Shown here piece by piece: positions 1-13,047 of a DNA stretch of 64,000 nt. Under the pieces are notes generated by a model, which saw only the letters and a program-made list of their open reading frames with translations, was not told the origin of the DNA and did not search any database. Within the stretch, counting starts at the first letter, position 1; each line of letters starts with the position of its first letter. The position numbers and the translations under genes are program-made. Source of the DNA: Panorpa germanica (taxonomy: Eukaryota > Arthropoda > Insecta > Mecoptera > Panorpidae); assembly GCA_963678705.1 (NCBI GenBank), contig OY783215.1, positions 13,497,740-13,561,739 on the forward strand. The letters run 5' to 3'.

Positions 1-2214
1 AAAAAAAGAAAAACTCGACAGTGTTACCTGCAGAAACTTATCAACTAATGAAATCATTATGGATTTTCGATTTCAGAAAATCCAGTGATGAGTTATGAGT
101 GGCATCGCCATGTTACTTCTTTTTGTGACTTTCGTTGTCAATGCCTCATTTCTTGATATTTATTTACGAAAATTTCACAAAGTATTCTGCAAATGTTATT
201 TTATCATGTAGTTATTATAGAAATAATTATATATTAACTGTGTCGTCAAAAAACATTTTCGAAAAATTAATTCTTTAACTACAGAAAAATACGTAAAAGC
301 TTAAATAGAATCCCTACTGTTCACTGATTGAACAATAACAATTAGTTCTACATCAAAATAAAACATTATTAAATTGCAAAAAAACTGTAATCCAAAAAAT
401 GTAAATATAAAAATTAGTTTTCTAATTTCTATTTAAAAATTATTTTAACTTTCGCGATATTTACTTGTTAACTGATGTTTGTAACGTATGCATAGGGAAC
501 CGCGAGCATGCTCGGTTTGTAATCACTACCAACATAGTGAAGTGTGTATTGGGTCTTTAACTTACAATGTCTTCGAATGTAATTTACTTGTGTTATGTAG
601 TAACAAGATGGTTTTTATTCACGTGCGCGTGCGAGGCACCTGTGACCCTATATTCCTGTTATTGCATGCATTCACCAAGTCACGAACCTCTAGCTAACAG
701 GGAATGGTCTATAAATATCATATATCTTACTTTGTGTAATTAAAAAATATATATGAATCATTTTATAATTAAAATAACACTCTATGAACCCTTTAGTACA
801 GATGGCGTTAGTTTTATTCTTTATACGTATATGTATATGAAATGCTTCTTACGTAATAAGGCGCCGTTTTGTTCTTACGCTCGTATTCGTTTGTGTATTG
901 ATTGTAATAACTGGCCCCTAATACAATCCTCATATCTGGACTAATTATAGATTTATCTTTATGAATAAAAAATCTTAAACCCAGCTACTTTATCGTATTG
1001 AATTTAATTGTCCAGCAATTTATCGCAATCCGATTCATCGCAAAGCTATTAACAAAACATTGCCTTGTTCACATAATACTTATTCCTCTATTCTACACAA
1101 GGAAGAATCTTTCTCCATTCTCTATTGATCCTACGATGAATTGCTTCGCGATAAACTAACACAGAACCGACAGAGCCAATCTTGAAACGGTTTCTATATA
1201 TTTATAACAAGTTATTTAGTTCAATATATTTTGAAACAAATTTATTTTTAAGTCAAATTTTATGAATAAAAGAATATCTGAAAAGTTCAGAATAGCTTGC
1301 AACTGTCAGCGCAGTCGACAGGTGTTAGCTTAGGCACACACTGGAGCCAAGACTGCTGTTGGTAGTTGTTGTAGAGAGACTGAGACAAAAACGTTGACAA
1401 AAACAGAGATAACACTAACAATTACTTCTGTTTGACGGTCTTGTCGCAAATGTGCACCCAGCTTTATCCTAGCTAAAAATATTTCAATTTTAAAAGCGCA
1501 CATGTCTCAAGCAGCTTATAAACTCTAACTGTAAAATATTGCAAATCTGATATAACGAAGAAATGAGTCAGAAAAAATTTAGAAGCAAAAGAAATCAATA
1601 AAAGTCAGGGAATCCCCGTTTATCATGGTGATAAAATAATAAACCTATAAAATAACCCGAAAGGAGAAAATAGTATTAAATATCGTTATTAAATAACACT
1701 CACGGGGCAGTTATAAAAGAACATGTGGGAATAAAATAAAAAATATTTCTTAAACAACCATTATCAAAAAAAAAAGGGCACTTTTTTATTAGTAAGTTGT
1801 GTTTATTTGAGTTTTATGACAGTTCTTCAATTTACGATGTTTATATTTCAGATGGCACCCGACTTATTACAGTGGCGTAGATGAGTTTAAAAAAACACCT
1901 GCCACATCAATAAGGTAAAAGGTGATATAACAAATATATTCTTTTTACTTTTTCTTAAATTCTAGGCTTACAGAGCCTGTTATAAGATGTTAGCATTAAA
2001 TATTACTTCTAATATAAAAATGTTAAAATTAAATGTAGATCATATATTTCGACTAGTCCAGTTCATTAGTGAAACATCTCTGAATTTTAAAATAACGAAA
2101 GCAAAAAAGATGCGTTTTCTTGCCTTTTATTACTTTTTTTTTAAATATACAAAACTGGTTAAATGAATTTATGTGAACTATCAAAAATAGCGATGTATTA
2201 AGTTACATGTCACG
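1..2214. other. Gene-free AT-rich stretch
   Basis: I see no supportable gene here. Open frames are short and AT-rich. The part near 1690-1930 resembles 5570-5760: both carry a CGGGGCAG word, then a CAGTGGCGT word about 60-170 bases further on, then a GGTAAAAGG word. These look like old copies of one dispersed repeat. CAGTGGCGT resembles hAT ends, but no partner end or target duplication was found. Confidence 0.5.
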
Positions 2215-2929
2215 CTAGTGTGGACGTGTTGTACAACTTCTTCAAACAAATGCCTAGTCGTATGTTTAAGTCGCACCAATGTGTACGAGGCATTAGATTC
2301 GTGATTCCGACCACTGTGCGGCGCGAGCGTTACGCTACTGAAATACAAGGCAAGGCGCCCACATGTTTAAAAGTTCCTGGAATAAAATAGACCTTCTGTT
2401 TTACACGTGTCGCAGTACGAGTGCCATATTATAATCTAGCAAAGGGATCGGGGTATCACAGTCCCATGAAGTTCAAACAAAGTGATACAAAACTTGAATG
2501 AAAAACAAGGACGTAATTAAATTCTAAGCTGAAGCAGAGTAGGACGCAGTAGGAGGAACCGACAACCGGCAACTGTGTAAAACTGTAAAAGGGGTCGCTT
2601 TGTGGAAAGATAACCTCAAAGTACGACTAAACAACATAGAATGTAACTCCTCCTAGCGGTAATTTGTACAACGTTGTGTTCATGAAAGATAAAACAATTA
2701 CTTTTAAATAAAAGTTTTTGTAATTGGGAGTTTTTTTGTGTATTGAATATTTATAGTAAATTAAACTTCGAATGTGTACAAACTTAAGGAAGTGACTACA
2801 ACATCTGACGCATGTTTATCAGGGCCAGGTATTGATGTTTAAGGGAGTCGACAGGAGACATTAAAAATGAATACATAAAGAATAATTATGTCCACTAGGA
2901 CGACATGTGTTAGGACGTCCGCACACTGG
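2215..2929. repeat. Possible inverted-repeat element, about 715 bp
   Basis: The left end reads CTAGTGTGGACGT inward. The right end, on the other strand, reads CCAGTGTGCGGACGT. The similar word GACGTTCGTACACTGG recurs at 59625, which suggests a dispersed family. No target-site duplication is evident and the interior encodes nothing, so this is tentative. Confidence 0.3.
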
Positions 2930-5900
2930 AAATTCGACCGTTTTGACTATGGCTGGATTAACCTTTTCACTTACTAGACTGCAGGCTGCTATTTAGGCTT
3001 GTCTTAAAAAGGACTGTTAGGGTTACTGTCCACGACAGCTTCATTTGTAGACGTAGCCAGACGTATTCTGCATCTCAGTTATGTCCACGTAAAATCATAC
3101 AAGCTTAATGCAAGCTGCAAATAGGGTCATATCTCTGAAGTTTAGCATTGAGAAAGCACGTTTTTTCATTGAGAAAATATCAAGTGATGAATAAATGTGA
3201 TTATACTAGATGACGAATGTATTGGCTTCATCCATACATCGAAAAGAACATTAACCGCAGATTGTTTGTTGCTGCAAGAGAGTTATCAGAGGATGATTCA
3301 GTATTTCAATCAGTATATCGAATGAGTATTGTTCAATAATATGAACATCAGAAACTATTTTATGATCGCAGCAGCCACATAGATTTTAAATAATAATTTT
3401 AATATCCAAATGTTTGTTTTTACTTCAAAAATAAAATTAATAATTTTGAATTGTTAGCGTGATGTTTGTTATTTACATCTTCTAATTTAATTTACAAACT
3501 TTTATAAAAACTTACTTTTACATTATGATGATTAACTTTGTAATTAAGGAATTTGATGTTCACATCCGCTTAGAAATAAAACTTTTTAAAATAAAATTTC
3601 TCTCATTTTCGAAGAGATAAATAAATAATTTAATGAAAAGAAATTTCATATTTTATTATCAATTATCGTAAAACAGAGAATCATGAGCAATTAACTCTGT
3701 AATTGTAAACAAAAAACTCATTAAAAAGATATTTGTCCTTGAAACGTAACAGTAAACCTTCGAGCTGTACAATTTATCAAAAAGAAGAGCTTGTATATGA
3801 TGAACCTTGACCCACTATGTTAAAATTCTTTTGATTTTACTTGGCTTTTAAATACAACTTAGTAATGAGAGTCAGCAAAGGGGGAGTGGGGTAACGGACA
3901 TATAGAATATATATATATTTGTTGCGAATGCTTCTGGAAAACTTTTCTTGAAAATTTTACTGTCAATTTTTGTTGACCTTTTTTCTAGGTATCACCCATT
4001 CCTCAAATGGCGACTTATTTTTGAATAAATTCCATTTTATGTCTCAAATGCATGGACCAACTCATTTATAGCTAGTCAAAAGTTTTACTGCTGATAGGAA
4101 AACAAATAAGCTTGCGATTTAGATTTGAGTTTGCCAATTATTTGAAATCAAATGGACATGCAGGATTATGTGTCGAACCACCTATCCACACTTGTTTTTA
4201 AAATATGGAAAATATTCAACATTGATGGGACATTAAAACGTAATTCTTGTGTTTACTTTAGAATAATTACACGTGCTACTTTTAAAATATTTTTTGTTTC
4301 ACCTCTGATGAAACTGTGATCTTGACTTTGATGTTGACGTTCTATTTCATAACACATTTTTTTATTTCACGTAATTATACTAAACAAATATTACATTTTA
4401 TTTTTAATGTATTCTTAGTAAAGTAAAGTAAAGTAAAGAGACATGCTTTGCTATCTAGCCACTTTAATTTTAATGAATTAGTTGTTTATCTTGTTTACAA
4501 AAGTTACTGTTTTACTTTTATAACGACAATAAAAGTATAAAACATAAAAAATATTACAAATAAAAATAAATTTGTATAATTTTTCAAATTTCTTTGTCTT
4601 TATTGACTTTTAAAGTACTTTTAAAATACTAGTAGACATTATTATGAAATGTCGTTTTAAATAAAATTATATTATTATGTTAAGTGGTCTCATAATACAG
4701 GCAAGCTATTGTAATATTTTCAAGTAATTGTAGACGCTTTCTTTTGGGTGTTTATTCAAAGTTTTTAACAGGGTATCCAGATGGAAACTTCTAATTTATA
4801 TTAAAAATTAAACAAATAATTATTTTATAAATATAATAGCGCCTGCTCTATTATGTTTGACTATACAGATCTACCCGCTTCACAGAAAACTTGGACGTTA
4901 TCTGAAACGATTTAAATAATGATACGTTTATTACCAATAAACTTTTTAAGATTCTATAATCCCTAAAACGGTATACTTAAAAAGTTTTGTGATTATAATG
5001 GAAAAATGGGTCACGAAACTTATTTAAGTAACATTGTTTACGTAACGGGTAACTTTTGTTATGTTAAATAAAACTTAAATACATGTAACTATTTTAACGA
5101 GTATATACTAAACTGTAGAGTAGCAGATTTATAATTATTTAAGCTTTTTCATGCAATAGTGTTAGATTTACAATCAGTAATACTCGTATATTAGTTTATT
5201 GATTTGATTTTTTGTTTAGAAAATACTCTGCCTCCCTAAGCTCCAGATAAACGTGTCTTAAACGACGTGTCATGTTTCTAGTGTGCGATCGTCCTTACGA
5301 AGCAAATCCCAGTAAAATCAACGATCTTGATTACAACAAATATTTTATTATAATATAAAAGGTTAAAATAAAATTGAAGAGTTTTTTTTTAATATCGTTC
5401 GCAAAGATTGATATTAAATTTATATAAGGGTTGAACGAAATGGAAGTTATATTATTACAAACAGTAAGTAAGCTTTAAAGCTACTTTCTAAGTACTTGCG
5501 AGAAGCTTTGTCTGCAGTCTGGCAACGTAACTATACGAATAACGAACGTTTGTATTTTTAAAATAAAAGTGTGTAATAAACAAACACTTCTCGGGGCAGC
5601 ATAACATAAAGTTGTTGGTTGTCTCTACACGGCAAAGTGTTTACAGTGGCGTTAAGAAGCTTAACTGGGAAAATTAAGATATTGTACATGTTGATTTAAC
5701 AATCTGAGACAAAGAGGGTGTAAGAGGTAAAAGGGGTGCAGCTTTAAAAGCAACTGTATTTAATAAATGAACAAGATTTAACATTGTCAAAAGTTGTTGA
5801 CATTTAATTTAAAATGTAAGTTAGAAATAATGTGACGTTGGAAATATTATATCATTTCAGTTAGGATTATATTATAGTTAGAATAGAAAGGAGGGTAGGG

Positions 5901-5958
5901 TGCTCTGTTACATTAATAGCTGTTTCCGAATGTTATAACTTCTATTTTACACTGACTA
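2930..5958. other. Gene-free stretch
   Basis: No coding potential was seen on either strand. There is a short AAAGT microsatellite at about 4418-4438. Sequence around 4960-5060 (a GGTCACGAAAC-type word followed by AACGGGTAAC) resembles segments near 26990, 31790 and 58320, suggesting a decayed dispersed repeat. Confidence 0.45.
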
Positions 5959-6571
5959 AATGGGCTTGTGTCCTATGTCTTAATTTCTATAAAAGTGTAC
6001 TATATATTGATAAAGTGGGTTACTAGAACCTCAAATGTTCAATTATTTCTTAATAACTCCTTATATGTTAAGAGATATTAACAATTAAAAAAGTCATTTT
6101 GTCTCTTTAATTATTAAAGGGATTCAACGTTGTACACATTCCAAGTGCATGTGACATCACAATTCTTGTGTAAGGTTACCAACCTTACAGCTCATAAATC
6201 TCTGCTATATGTATTTATATATCAAAATATCAAATATTATTTACAGCTATTTCAAGGAACAACCAAATTTCAATATTATGTCTGCCTTAGCAGGGTTAAA
6301 TAAAATGGAAACTTATTATTCTTTGATTTGACTTGATTATTTGATTACCAACAGCTACAGAACATTACCACAGCACTGACCTACTCAACAAATAACTGAC
6401 GTTAAAATGCATTTCCGACCATTTCTAGCGCTAAAACTACAATTCAAACTTTTAATCTCCATCAATATTTAGAAATTTAATAAAATAGACACGCCAATAC
6501 ACATTTATTAACATCAATTTCAATCAACAATTGAAAAATCGATCACTAAAAAATGAGGACACAAGCTCATT
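5959..6571. mobile_element. Inverted-repeat MITE, family A, copy 1
   Basis: Non-autonomous element whose ends are inverted copies of AATGGGCTTGTGTCC (right end diverged to AGGACACAAGCTCATT). It shares its whole body with the copies at 9111, 21819 and 39846, and lies in the same orientation as the 21819 copy. It lacks about 30 bases present in the others (near 6416) and a second short stretch near 6460, so it is an internal-deletion derivative. A short hairpin sits at 6170-6188 (GTAAGGTT, 3-base loop, AACCTTAC). No coding capacity and no clear target duplication. Confidence 0.85.
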
Positions 6572-7123
6572 CTGTTTTGTTGGAAATGTAAGAGACAACT
6601 ATTTAAGTACTATTTTAAGAGCTCCAATGTTGGTCGTTCCATTTTGTCATTCCAATCCAAAAACGTGTCGTAAGTGTAAAAACCCTAATACATCCAAAGA
6701 GTATATTTAATTAGGGATTTGACATTGTACCGGGTTTTGCAAATCAATGTAATGCAAGAGATATTGTCACAATAATTATTAAAGTTATTAATGTGTCAAA
6801 AACAGATCTTTTCTTATCAAATTGTAATGGTTTTAAAATTGTCCTATTAGTTTGTTCTATGTTTTAGACACTGTTATGACACTACACTTAGATATGTCAC
6901 TAAATTTAAATATAAATAGATGATTTACTCTTTGAGTACATGAATATAAAAGATTTTATTCTGTTGCCGTGTTTCATCGTTCACAGAATATTACAACACG
7001 CTTTTTATTCCACTTAAGTTCCAGATATTCCAGGAAAATATATTCATTTTAAAATGGAATTCTGTCTCTTGCATTTACTCGTTTCTAACCGTATGCATTG
7101 CTCATTTTTCATATGCTATACTC
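6572..7123. other. Gene-free spacer
   Basis: Nothing recognised. Composition and stop density are those of neutral AT-rich DNA. Confidence 0.4.
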
Positions 7124-7304
7124 CAGACGTCGGCAAACTATGAGCCACGGGCTAATATTGTTTTTTGATGAATGGCTTAGTAATAAATATTAACATTAGT
7201 CACAGATAGTCGAGTTGAGAATATAACTTCGAATTTGCTGCTCTGATCACCAAGCCAAATAACTTACGATCTGGCCCTTTCAAACAATAGTTTCCTGGCC
7301 TCTA
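7124..7304. mobile_element. Decayed hAT-type MITE
   Basis: The left end CAGACGTCGGCAAACTATGA resembles the CAGGGGTCGGCAAACT class of hAT ends. The right end on the other strand reads TAGAGGCCAGGAAACTAT. Flanking 8-mers CTATACTC (7116-7123) and TTATACTC (7305-7312) agree at 7 of 8 positions, as expected for an old hAT target duplication. No open frame. The ends are diverged, so the insertion is old. Confidence 0.5.
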
Positions 7305-7312
7305 TTATACTC

Positions 7313-8078
7313 CAGTGAAAATAAAACAAGTGCTGCTTGCACTTTATACTTAAAATAACAACGATTTGAATGTAGAAAATAAACTTAGAACTCAAAACCA
7401 TGATATTATTTAAGTTGTTAAACGTTAAACTTTATGAAAGAGTCTTTTAAATTGTTTACTTAATTTGAATAGCTTTGTCATGTAATTAAACGATTTAATT
7501 GTATTATAGCTTCACCGTTATTTGTTTCAAATAAAAGCAATTTTATCAGCCTATCAAACTCTATAGAAGAAACTGGGTTAAATTATTTTAGGGAAATTCA
7601 AAACACTTTAAAAGTTTAATCGTTTTAATTGTATTTTCGGATCCCATTAAATATTTGTTTCGATCGAGTTCAGCTTTCTATCACCTCTCATTTATTAAAA
7701 CTTTTCAATGAAAATATATGTATACGGAAAATTCATTTAACAAAATTATTATTTTATACGTATATAAAAGTTTTAAAGGCAACATTTAAAGAGTTTACTT
7801 TTACACATTTACTTTTTGCTATAATGTTGACATTTGATTTATATATAGATTTTATCGAAGATATTTTATTTATTTCCTGAATTTTTCTTAAAGAATTCTT
7901 CTTTATCTAACATTCTTTAAGAAAAAAAAAACAATTTCGATATTTTTAAATTGTGGAAAGTTCCATTCCCAGCTACTGTTCTAATTTTAATTTTAATTAA
8001 ATTTTCTTATCATAAATTATATGATTACGGAATATGAATTCCTTAATTCATTTTGATACGTAGTCATTTTTATTTTGA
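7313..8078. other. Gene-free spacer
   Basis: An 83-codon frame at 7629-7880 (+) is extremely AT-rich, rich in Phe/Leu/Ile/Tyr, starts without ATG and shows no family motif. I treat it as chance. Confidence 0.4.
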
Positions 8079-9038
8079 ACTAGTTGACCAGACAGTAGTT
8101 GCCCTGTCTAAATAAGCTTGATTCACAATTTGACAATCAGCTGTCAAATGGCATTTGCGCACTAGCAAAAATTGCATAGAAAAAATCATTTCAACAGCAT
8201 TTACTTTTTATTTATATAGATAGTATAAAAAAAACTATTGTAGTATCTAAAATTAACCTATATAGAATTTGTTTATGAAAAATAAATCGATAAATAAAGT
8301 ATTTTGGTTCCACTCTTTTTAGTCTGTGTTACAAATAAAACAAGTTTTGAGTTCTTTATGCATGATAATATAATATTCGTTACTAAGGAGTTAGTGAATT
8401 AAAATTCTTTCCAAATGCTATGAAACATGGTTGCTTCTTTGAACATTCTTATTTGTTTTTAATTACTTTTGATTATTACGTCTGTACTGTATATAATCTA
8501 CATATTTCTCTAATTAATAAATAATAATATGTATAATTATAAATACAATAATCTTCCAGCACGCAATCAAATTAGAATAACAATTTTATTCTAAAGCAAA
8601 ACATACGGCATTACAATAGACACGTTGTAGTTATCATCTATTATATAAATTAAACAAGAATTATAACAGAAAAATGTTAAATATTTTTACAAAATATTAT
8701 TATTACATTTGATTTATCTAGAATTTGTTTTTATTATTCTAGTAATAATAGAACAAAATTGAGATGAAACAACATATATACAAAAATTATTTATAATACC
8801 ACATTGTTCAGGTTTTAGAAGAGAGTTGGTTTGAGAACTTATTTTATAGGGGTTTATTTTTTAATTCTATCGATTAATTAATGTCTATTTAAAGTTTGAA
8901 TTTCATTTACCGCTTAATATTTCTTGACACCATGAAGTCGGTCAAATTGTGAATCAAGCTAATAGTGACGAAAAATTGATTCAGTTGAAAAATTTGTTGA
9001 AATTTGGACAGGACAACATCTGTCGGATCAGCTAGTAA
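8079..9038. repeat. Dispersed repeat family C, long copy
   Basis: The left end ACTAGTTGACCAGACAG and the right end, on the other strand, ACTAGCTGATCCGACAG form terminal inverted repeats that continue to a shared CCTGTC word. A subterminal segment with a TTGACAATCAGCTGTCAA palindrome is shared with 10420, 26285 and 47915. Sequence at about 8860-8930 resembles the older relatives of family A, suggesting a nested insertion. The superfamily is not settled; a Helitron-like origin is possible because such words recur in insect Helitrons, but this is inference. Confidence 0.5.
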
Positions 9039-9110
9039 ATAAATAATTTTTAACTAATTACTAACTTTGTGATTACTAATTCTTTACTAAGAATATGCAA
9101 ACTTATTATT

Positions 9111-9749
9111 AATGGGCTTGTGTCCTCATTTTTTAGTGGTCGATTTTTCAATTGTTGATTGAAATTGATGATAATAAATGTGTATTGGCGTGTCTATTTT
9201 ATTAAATATCTAAATATTGACGAAGATATAGCAATTAAAAGTTTGAATTGTAGTTTTAACGCTAGAAATGGTCGGCCATATTTGTATGACGTGAAATGCA
9301 TTTTAACGTCAGTTATTTGTTGAGTAGGTCAGTGCTGTGGTAATGTTCTGTAGCTGTTGGTAGTCAAATAATCAAGTCAAGTCAAAGAATAATAAGTTTT
9401 TATTTTATTTAACCCTGTTACGGCAGACATAATATTGAAATTTGATTGTTCCTTGAAATAACTGTAAATAATATTTGATATTTTGATATATAAATACATA
9501 TAGCAGAGATTTATGAGCTGTAAGGTTGGTAACCTTACACAAGGATTGTGATGTCATATGCACTTGGAATGTGTACAACGTTGAATCCCTTTAATAATTA
9601 AAGAGACAAAATGACTTTTTTAATTGTTAATATCTCTTAACATATAAGGAGTTATTAACAAATAATTGAATATTTGAGGTTCTAGTAACCCACTTTATCA
9701 ATATGTAGTACACTTTTATAGAAATTAAGACATAGGACACAAGTCCATT
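9111..9749. mobile_element. Inverted-repeat MITE, family A, copy 2
   Basis: Near full-length copy in the opposite orientation to copies 1 and 3. It begins AATGGGCTTGTGTCC and ends GGACACAAGTCCATT. It retains the segment missing from copy 1. No open frame of substance; presumably moved by a transposase encoded elsewhere. Confidence 0.85.
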
Positions 9750-10482
9750 TAAAAAATACACAACATTTTTAATATAATTCATATCAAGATCATTTCTTTT
9801 TTTTTTTAATTTTCGATATATTTCCGTTCTTATTTTTCAAGAAGTTCAACGTAGACGTGCTACAACGACTATTAATCTAATTTACATTTAAGATGATGGC
9901 GTAGTTTTCGTGCACATAAAACATAAAAAAACAACAATCTTGAACTCGTGAAAACTTGTAAATTATAGCGCCTTTTTGTAAACTGATTATCATGTCTAGC
10001 GTCTAGTTGTATTTTCTTGCAAATTATCTTGTATTCACAAGTCAGAGGTGAGGGGGTATGTATACATAATGATGTTCATTGCAAGTCAAATTTGTACCGT
10101 TGTTGTATCCCCAATGTGTATTTAGCATATTATATCGCTCTCTTTGTATATAATGTTTCTTCTTAACTACTGTGCAACAAGAAACTATGTAAATAACTTT
10201 AAAAAGGACCGGACACACTGAAAAATTAATTTTATAAGGCAGTTCAGAACATTGGGTAATTTTTGTAATTTTATTTGTTTATATAAATTTAAACTTACTC
10301 AAATTGTTTAATACTTGTGAAGTTTATTTATTATGTCTTCTATTAATTACGTTATATGAAACGGGGGAGGATGGGGGATGGAAAATTTCGATTTTAAATG
10401 TCACTATTAGTTTCATTCACAATTTGACAATCAGCTGTTAAACGCACAAATTAAAATTTTTAAACACCGATATCGTGGCTTT
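9750..10482. other. Gene-free spacer before the hAT element
   Basis: No gene seen. A fragment of repeat family C (ATTCACAATTTGACAATC) lies at about 10413-10445. Confidence 0.4.
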
Positions 10483-10490
10483 ATCGCTGC
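10483..10490. repeat. hAT target-site duplication, left
   Basis: ATCGCTGC directly precedes the terminal CAG of the hAT element and is repeated exactly at 13040-13047. Eight base pairs is the diagnostic length for hAT insertions. Confidence 0.92.
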
Positions 10491-13039
10491 CAGACCCCTC
10501 TTTCCCATTGGGCACTTTGGGCAAGTGCCCAGGGCCCCGCGATCGATAGGGGCCCCCCTCAGATCATATACAAAGTTCCTAGTTCCTGTCAGATCATCAA
10601 ACGATAACCAATATTTATTACCAAAAAACTTATTTGATTCGAAGAAATCGAACCTAAATTACTGACTGAAATACCAACTTACTCGCTTTTAAATGCGCGA
10701 AGCTATTCTACTCTCGCCCAAAAATTAGGCGAAAAATTATTGATTGTGTTCTGAGGTATTCTTTACTTAAATCATCGTTTGCTTGTTTCTTTTTGTGTTA
10801 GCGACTATTTTCGGTGTAAAAATAAATACCTGCTGAATTATAATATAACGTCGAACCGGTCATATCCTAGTGGATCTGAAAAAAGGAAAAAAGCTGTACA
10901 TCAGAAGGAAGTAATTGAAAAGTTACCAAAATTAACATCATATTTTACTACTACTACTGGAGAAACTTCTGTAAGTAGCAACCAAACCAAAAATCTTCCA
11001 CATGATGAGTCGTGTCGTTCACAAATTGCGGGAATTTCTGAATCCTCATGTTCTTCAACAATTTCCACCAACTTTGGAAAAGACATTGAATCAGAAAGCA
11101 ACCGTCCATATAACGAAAGAGCAACAAATTCGGTGATTTCACAAATAGCGACAACTGTGTCAGTAGAACAACAACAGTTTTCCAACCCGGAAGAAATATC
11201 ACACGATCTCGCCGATTACTTTCATGAAAATTTTACAGAAAAAATAGGGGAAATATTGATTCGTAAGGGATCTGCATATTTTCAAAATAAAGATTCTGAC
11301 TTTTCCGATACATCCAGAACCTACAAAGATAGTAATAAATCAGTAACTAGGTATTTCAACAAAGCATTATTTATTCGCAAATTGAAGAACAATGAAAGCG
11401 TCGAAAGAAAATGGTTGTTGTACTCGCTAGAAGTGGATTATTGGAAAAATGTACTTAAACGGATTGTAGCTGTTGTAAAATTTTTGGCATCGAGAGGGCT
11501 TTCGTTTCGCGGTGACAATGAAATCCTAGGATCTCCTGATAATGGAAATTATTTGGGATGTGTGGAATTATTGAGTGAATTCGATCCATTTATAGCAGAT
11601 CACTTAAAAAAATTTGGGAATCCTGGAAAAGGTAACATTTCTTATTTATCAGCGAATATTTGTAACGAGTTTATTGACGTAATGGGAAAACAGGTTCTAA
11701 AAAAAATTATAAATGAGGTTAAATTAGCAAAATATTTTTCTATTAGTGTTGATAGTACGCCCGATCTGTCTCATGTTGACCAGCTAACTTTTATAATTCG
11801 ATACGTGAATGACAGTGTTCCTGTTGAAAGGTTTCTGAAGTTTATACGTATTATAGAGCATAAATCTGGGTACTTAGCGGAAACCATCTTGAATTTTTTA
11901 GATAACCATGATATTCCCATAAAAGATTGCAGAGGACAAAGCTACGACAATGCTTCAAATATGTCGGGGAAGTATACTGGTCTACAAGCAAGAATCAAGG
12001 AGAAATGTGAATCTGCCACCTTTGTACCATGTGCGGGACATTCATTAAACTTAGTAGGTGTACATGCTGCTGGGTGTGTATCGGAGGCAACAACGTTTTT
12101 TGAAATGGTTCAGAAAATGTACAACTTTTTTTCGGGCTCTACTCGTCGATGGAATATATTGACAGAACATTTAGGTTCAAAAAAAGTTGTTAAAAGTCTT
12201 TCACAAACCAGATGATCAGCCCGAGCAGATGCAATAAGCGCTTTGCATGAAGGTCATGAACAAGTTATAGAAGCTTTGATATCAATCGCAAAAGATACAG
12301 AACAGGCACGAGAAACTAGAGACGAAGCCCTTAGTTTATCCAGAAAAATGAAAAAACTAGAATATATTATACTAACGGAAATTTGGAACTGTATATTGGA
12401 AAGAATAGACAAAATAAGTAATTATCTTCAGAAAGAAACAATAACACTGGACGTTGCAACTAATATGTTTACTTCACTTGATAATTTTATTATTAACCTC
12501 AGGGATAAATTTGATTACTTCGAATCGTCTGTCAAAGAAAGAAACCCGGAATCTGACTACAAGGACCTATCTCAAAGAACAAAACGCAGAAGTTCTCGCC
12601 AGAGTTTTTTTGATGGCTCTGCGCTTTCAGTCCAACTGAATGGAAGAGAGAAATTAAAAATAGAAACCTTTCTTCCCATAATTGATACCCTCGGCGTTCA
12701 TTTAAAACAGCGATTAAGTTCGTATAAGAATATCAGTAAACGTTTAGATTTATTTTTTCGCTTGAAAACTCTCAATTCTGAAGAGTTGAGACAAAGTTGC
12801 AAAGAATTTGCTGAATTTTATTATGAAGATGTTAATGAGAAAGAGTTAGAAATAGAATGTTTGCATTTAACAGAATACTTGAAAATTGATGACAGTGAAA
12901 ATAAGGATTGTATATTAAAAATATATCAACTTCAGATAAGTTTCTTTGTCTATTCTAACAAAATAGTGTTCTGTCAAAGTCATAGGGGCCCCATTATCCT
13001 AACATGCCCAGGGCCTCCAATAGGTTAAAGACGGCCCTG
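10491..13039 (+). mobile_element. hAT transposon with dead ZMYM1-like transposase
   Basis: A complete 2549-bp insertion bounded by exact 8-bp duplications. The left end begins CAGACCCCTCTTTCCCATTG and the right end, on the other strand, begins CAGGGCCGTCTTTAACC; both continue into GCCCAGGGCC-type words, so the terminal inverted repeats are recognisable though diverged. The interior carries one transposase gene on the plus strand, broken in several ways (next entry). With intact duplications but a defective protein, this copy is fixed in place unless helped by another element. Confidence 0.93.
10779..13028 (+). pseudogene. hAT transposase pseudogene, ZMYM1-like (DUF4371)
   Basis: Open frame interrupted once by an in-frame TGA at 12213-12215. 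Residues are counted from 10779. An N-terminal basic segment (SGSEKRKK, about 31-38) leads into LPKLTSYF. A DUF4371-type RNase H-like core follows: KFLASRGLSFRGDNE (234-248), the probable first catalytic Asp in SISVDSTPD (321-329), the second in QSYDNASN (387-394), and the hAT CxxH motif in CAGHSLNL (418-425). Four defects are visible. The frame has no early ATG; a codon ACG at 10848 sits where family members start MSNR. Family members carry a Cys/His zinc finger of roughly 70 residues between LLYS (213-216) and YWKNVLKR; here it is missing in frame. The TGA replaces the Trp of the TRWSARAD motif. The C-terminal hAT dimerisation region is lost, the frame running straight into the 3' terminus. 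Family assignment is from motif memory. Confidence 0.88.
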
Positions 13040-13047
13040 ATCGCTGC
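13040..13047. repeat. hAT target-site duplication, right
   Basis: ATCGCTGC, an exact match to 10483-10490, immediately after the terminal CTG of the element. Confidence 0.92.

Noticed and set aside
7629..7880. 83-codon plus-strand frame
   Set aside because: AT-driven composition, no ATG start, no motif, no splice or promoter context.
10901..11202. Minus-strand frames of 94 and 82 codons
   Set aside because: Antisense shadows of the hAT transposase frame.
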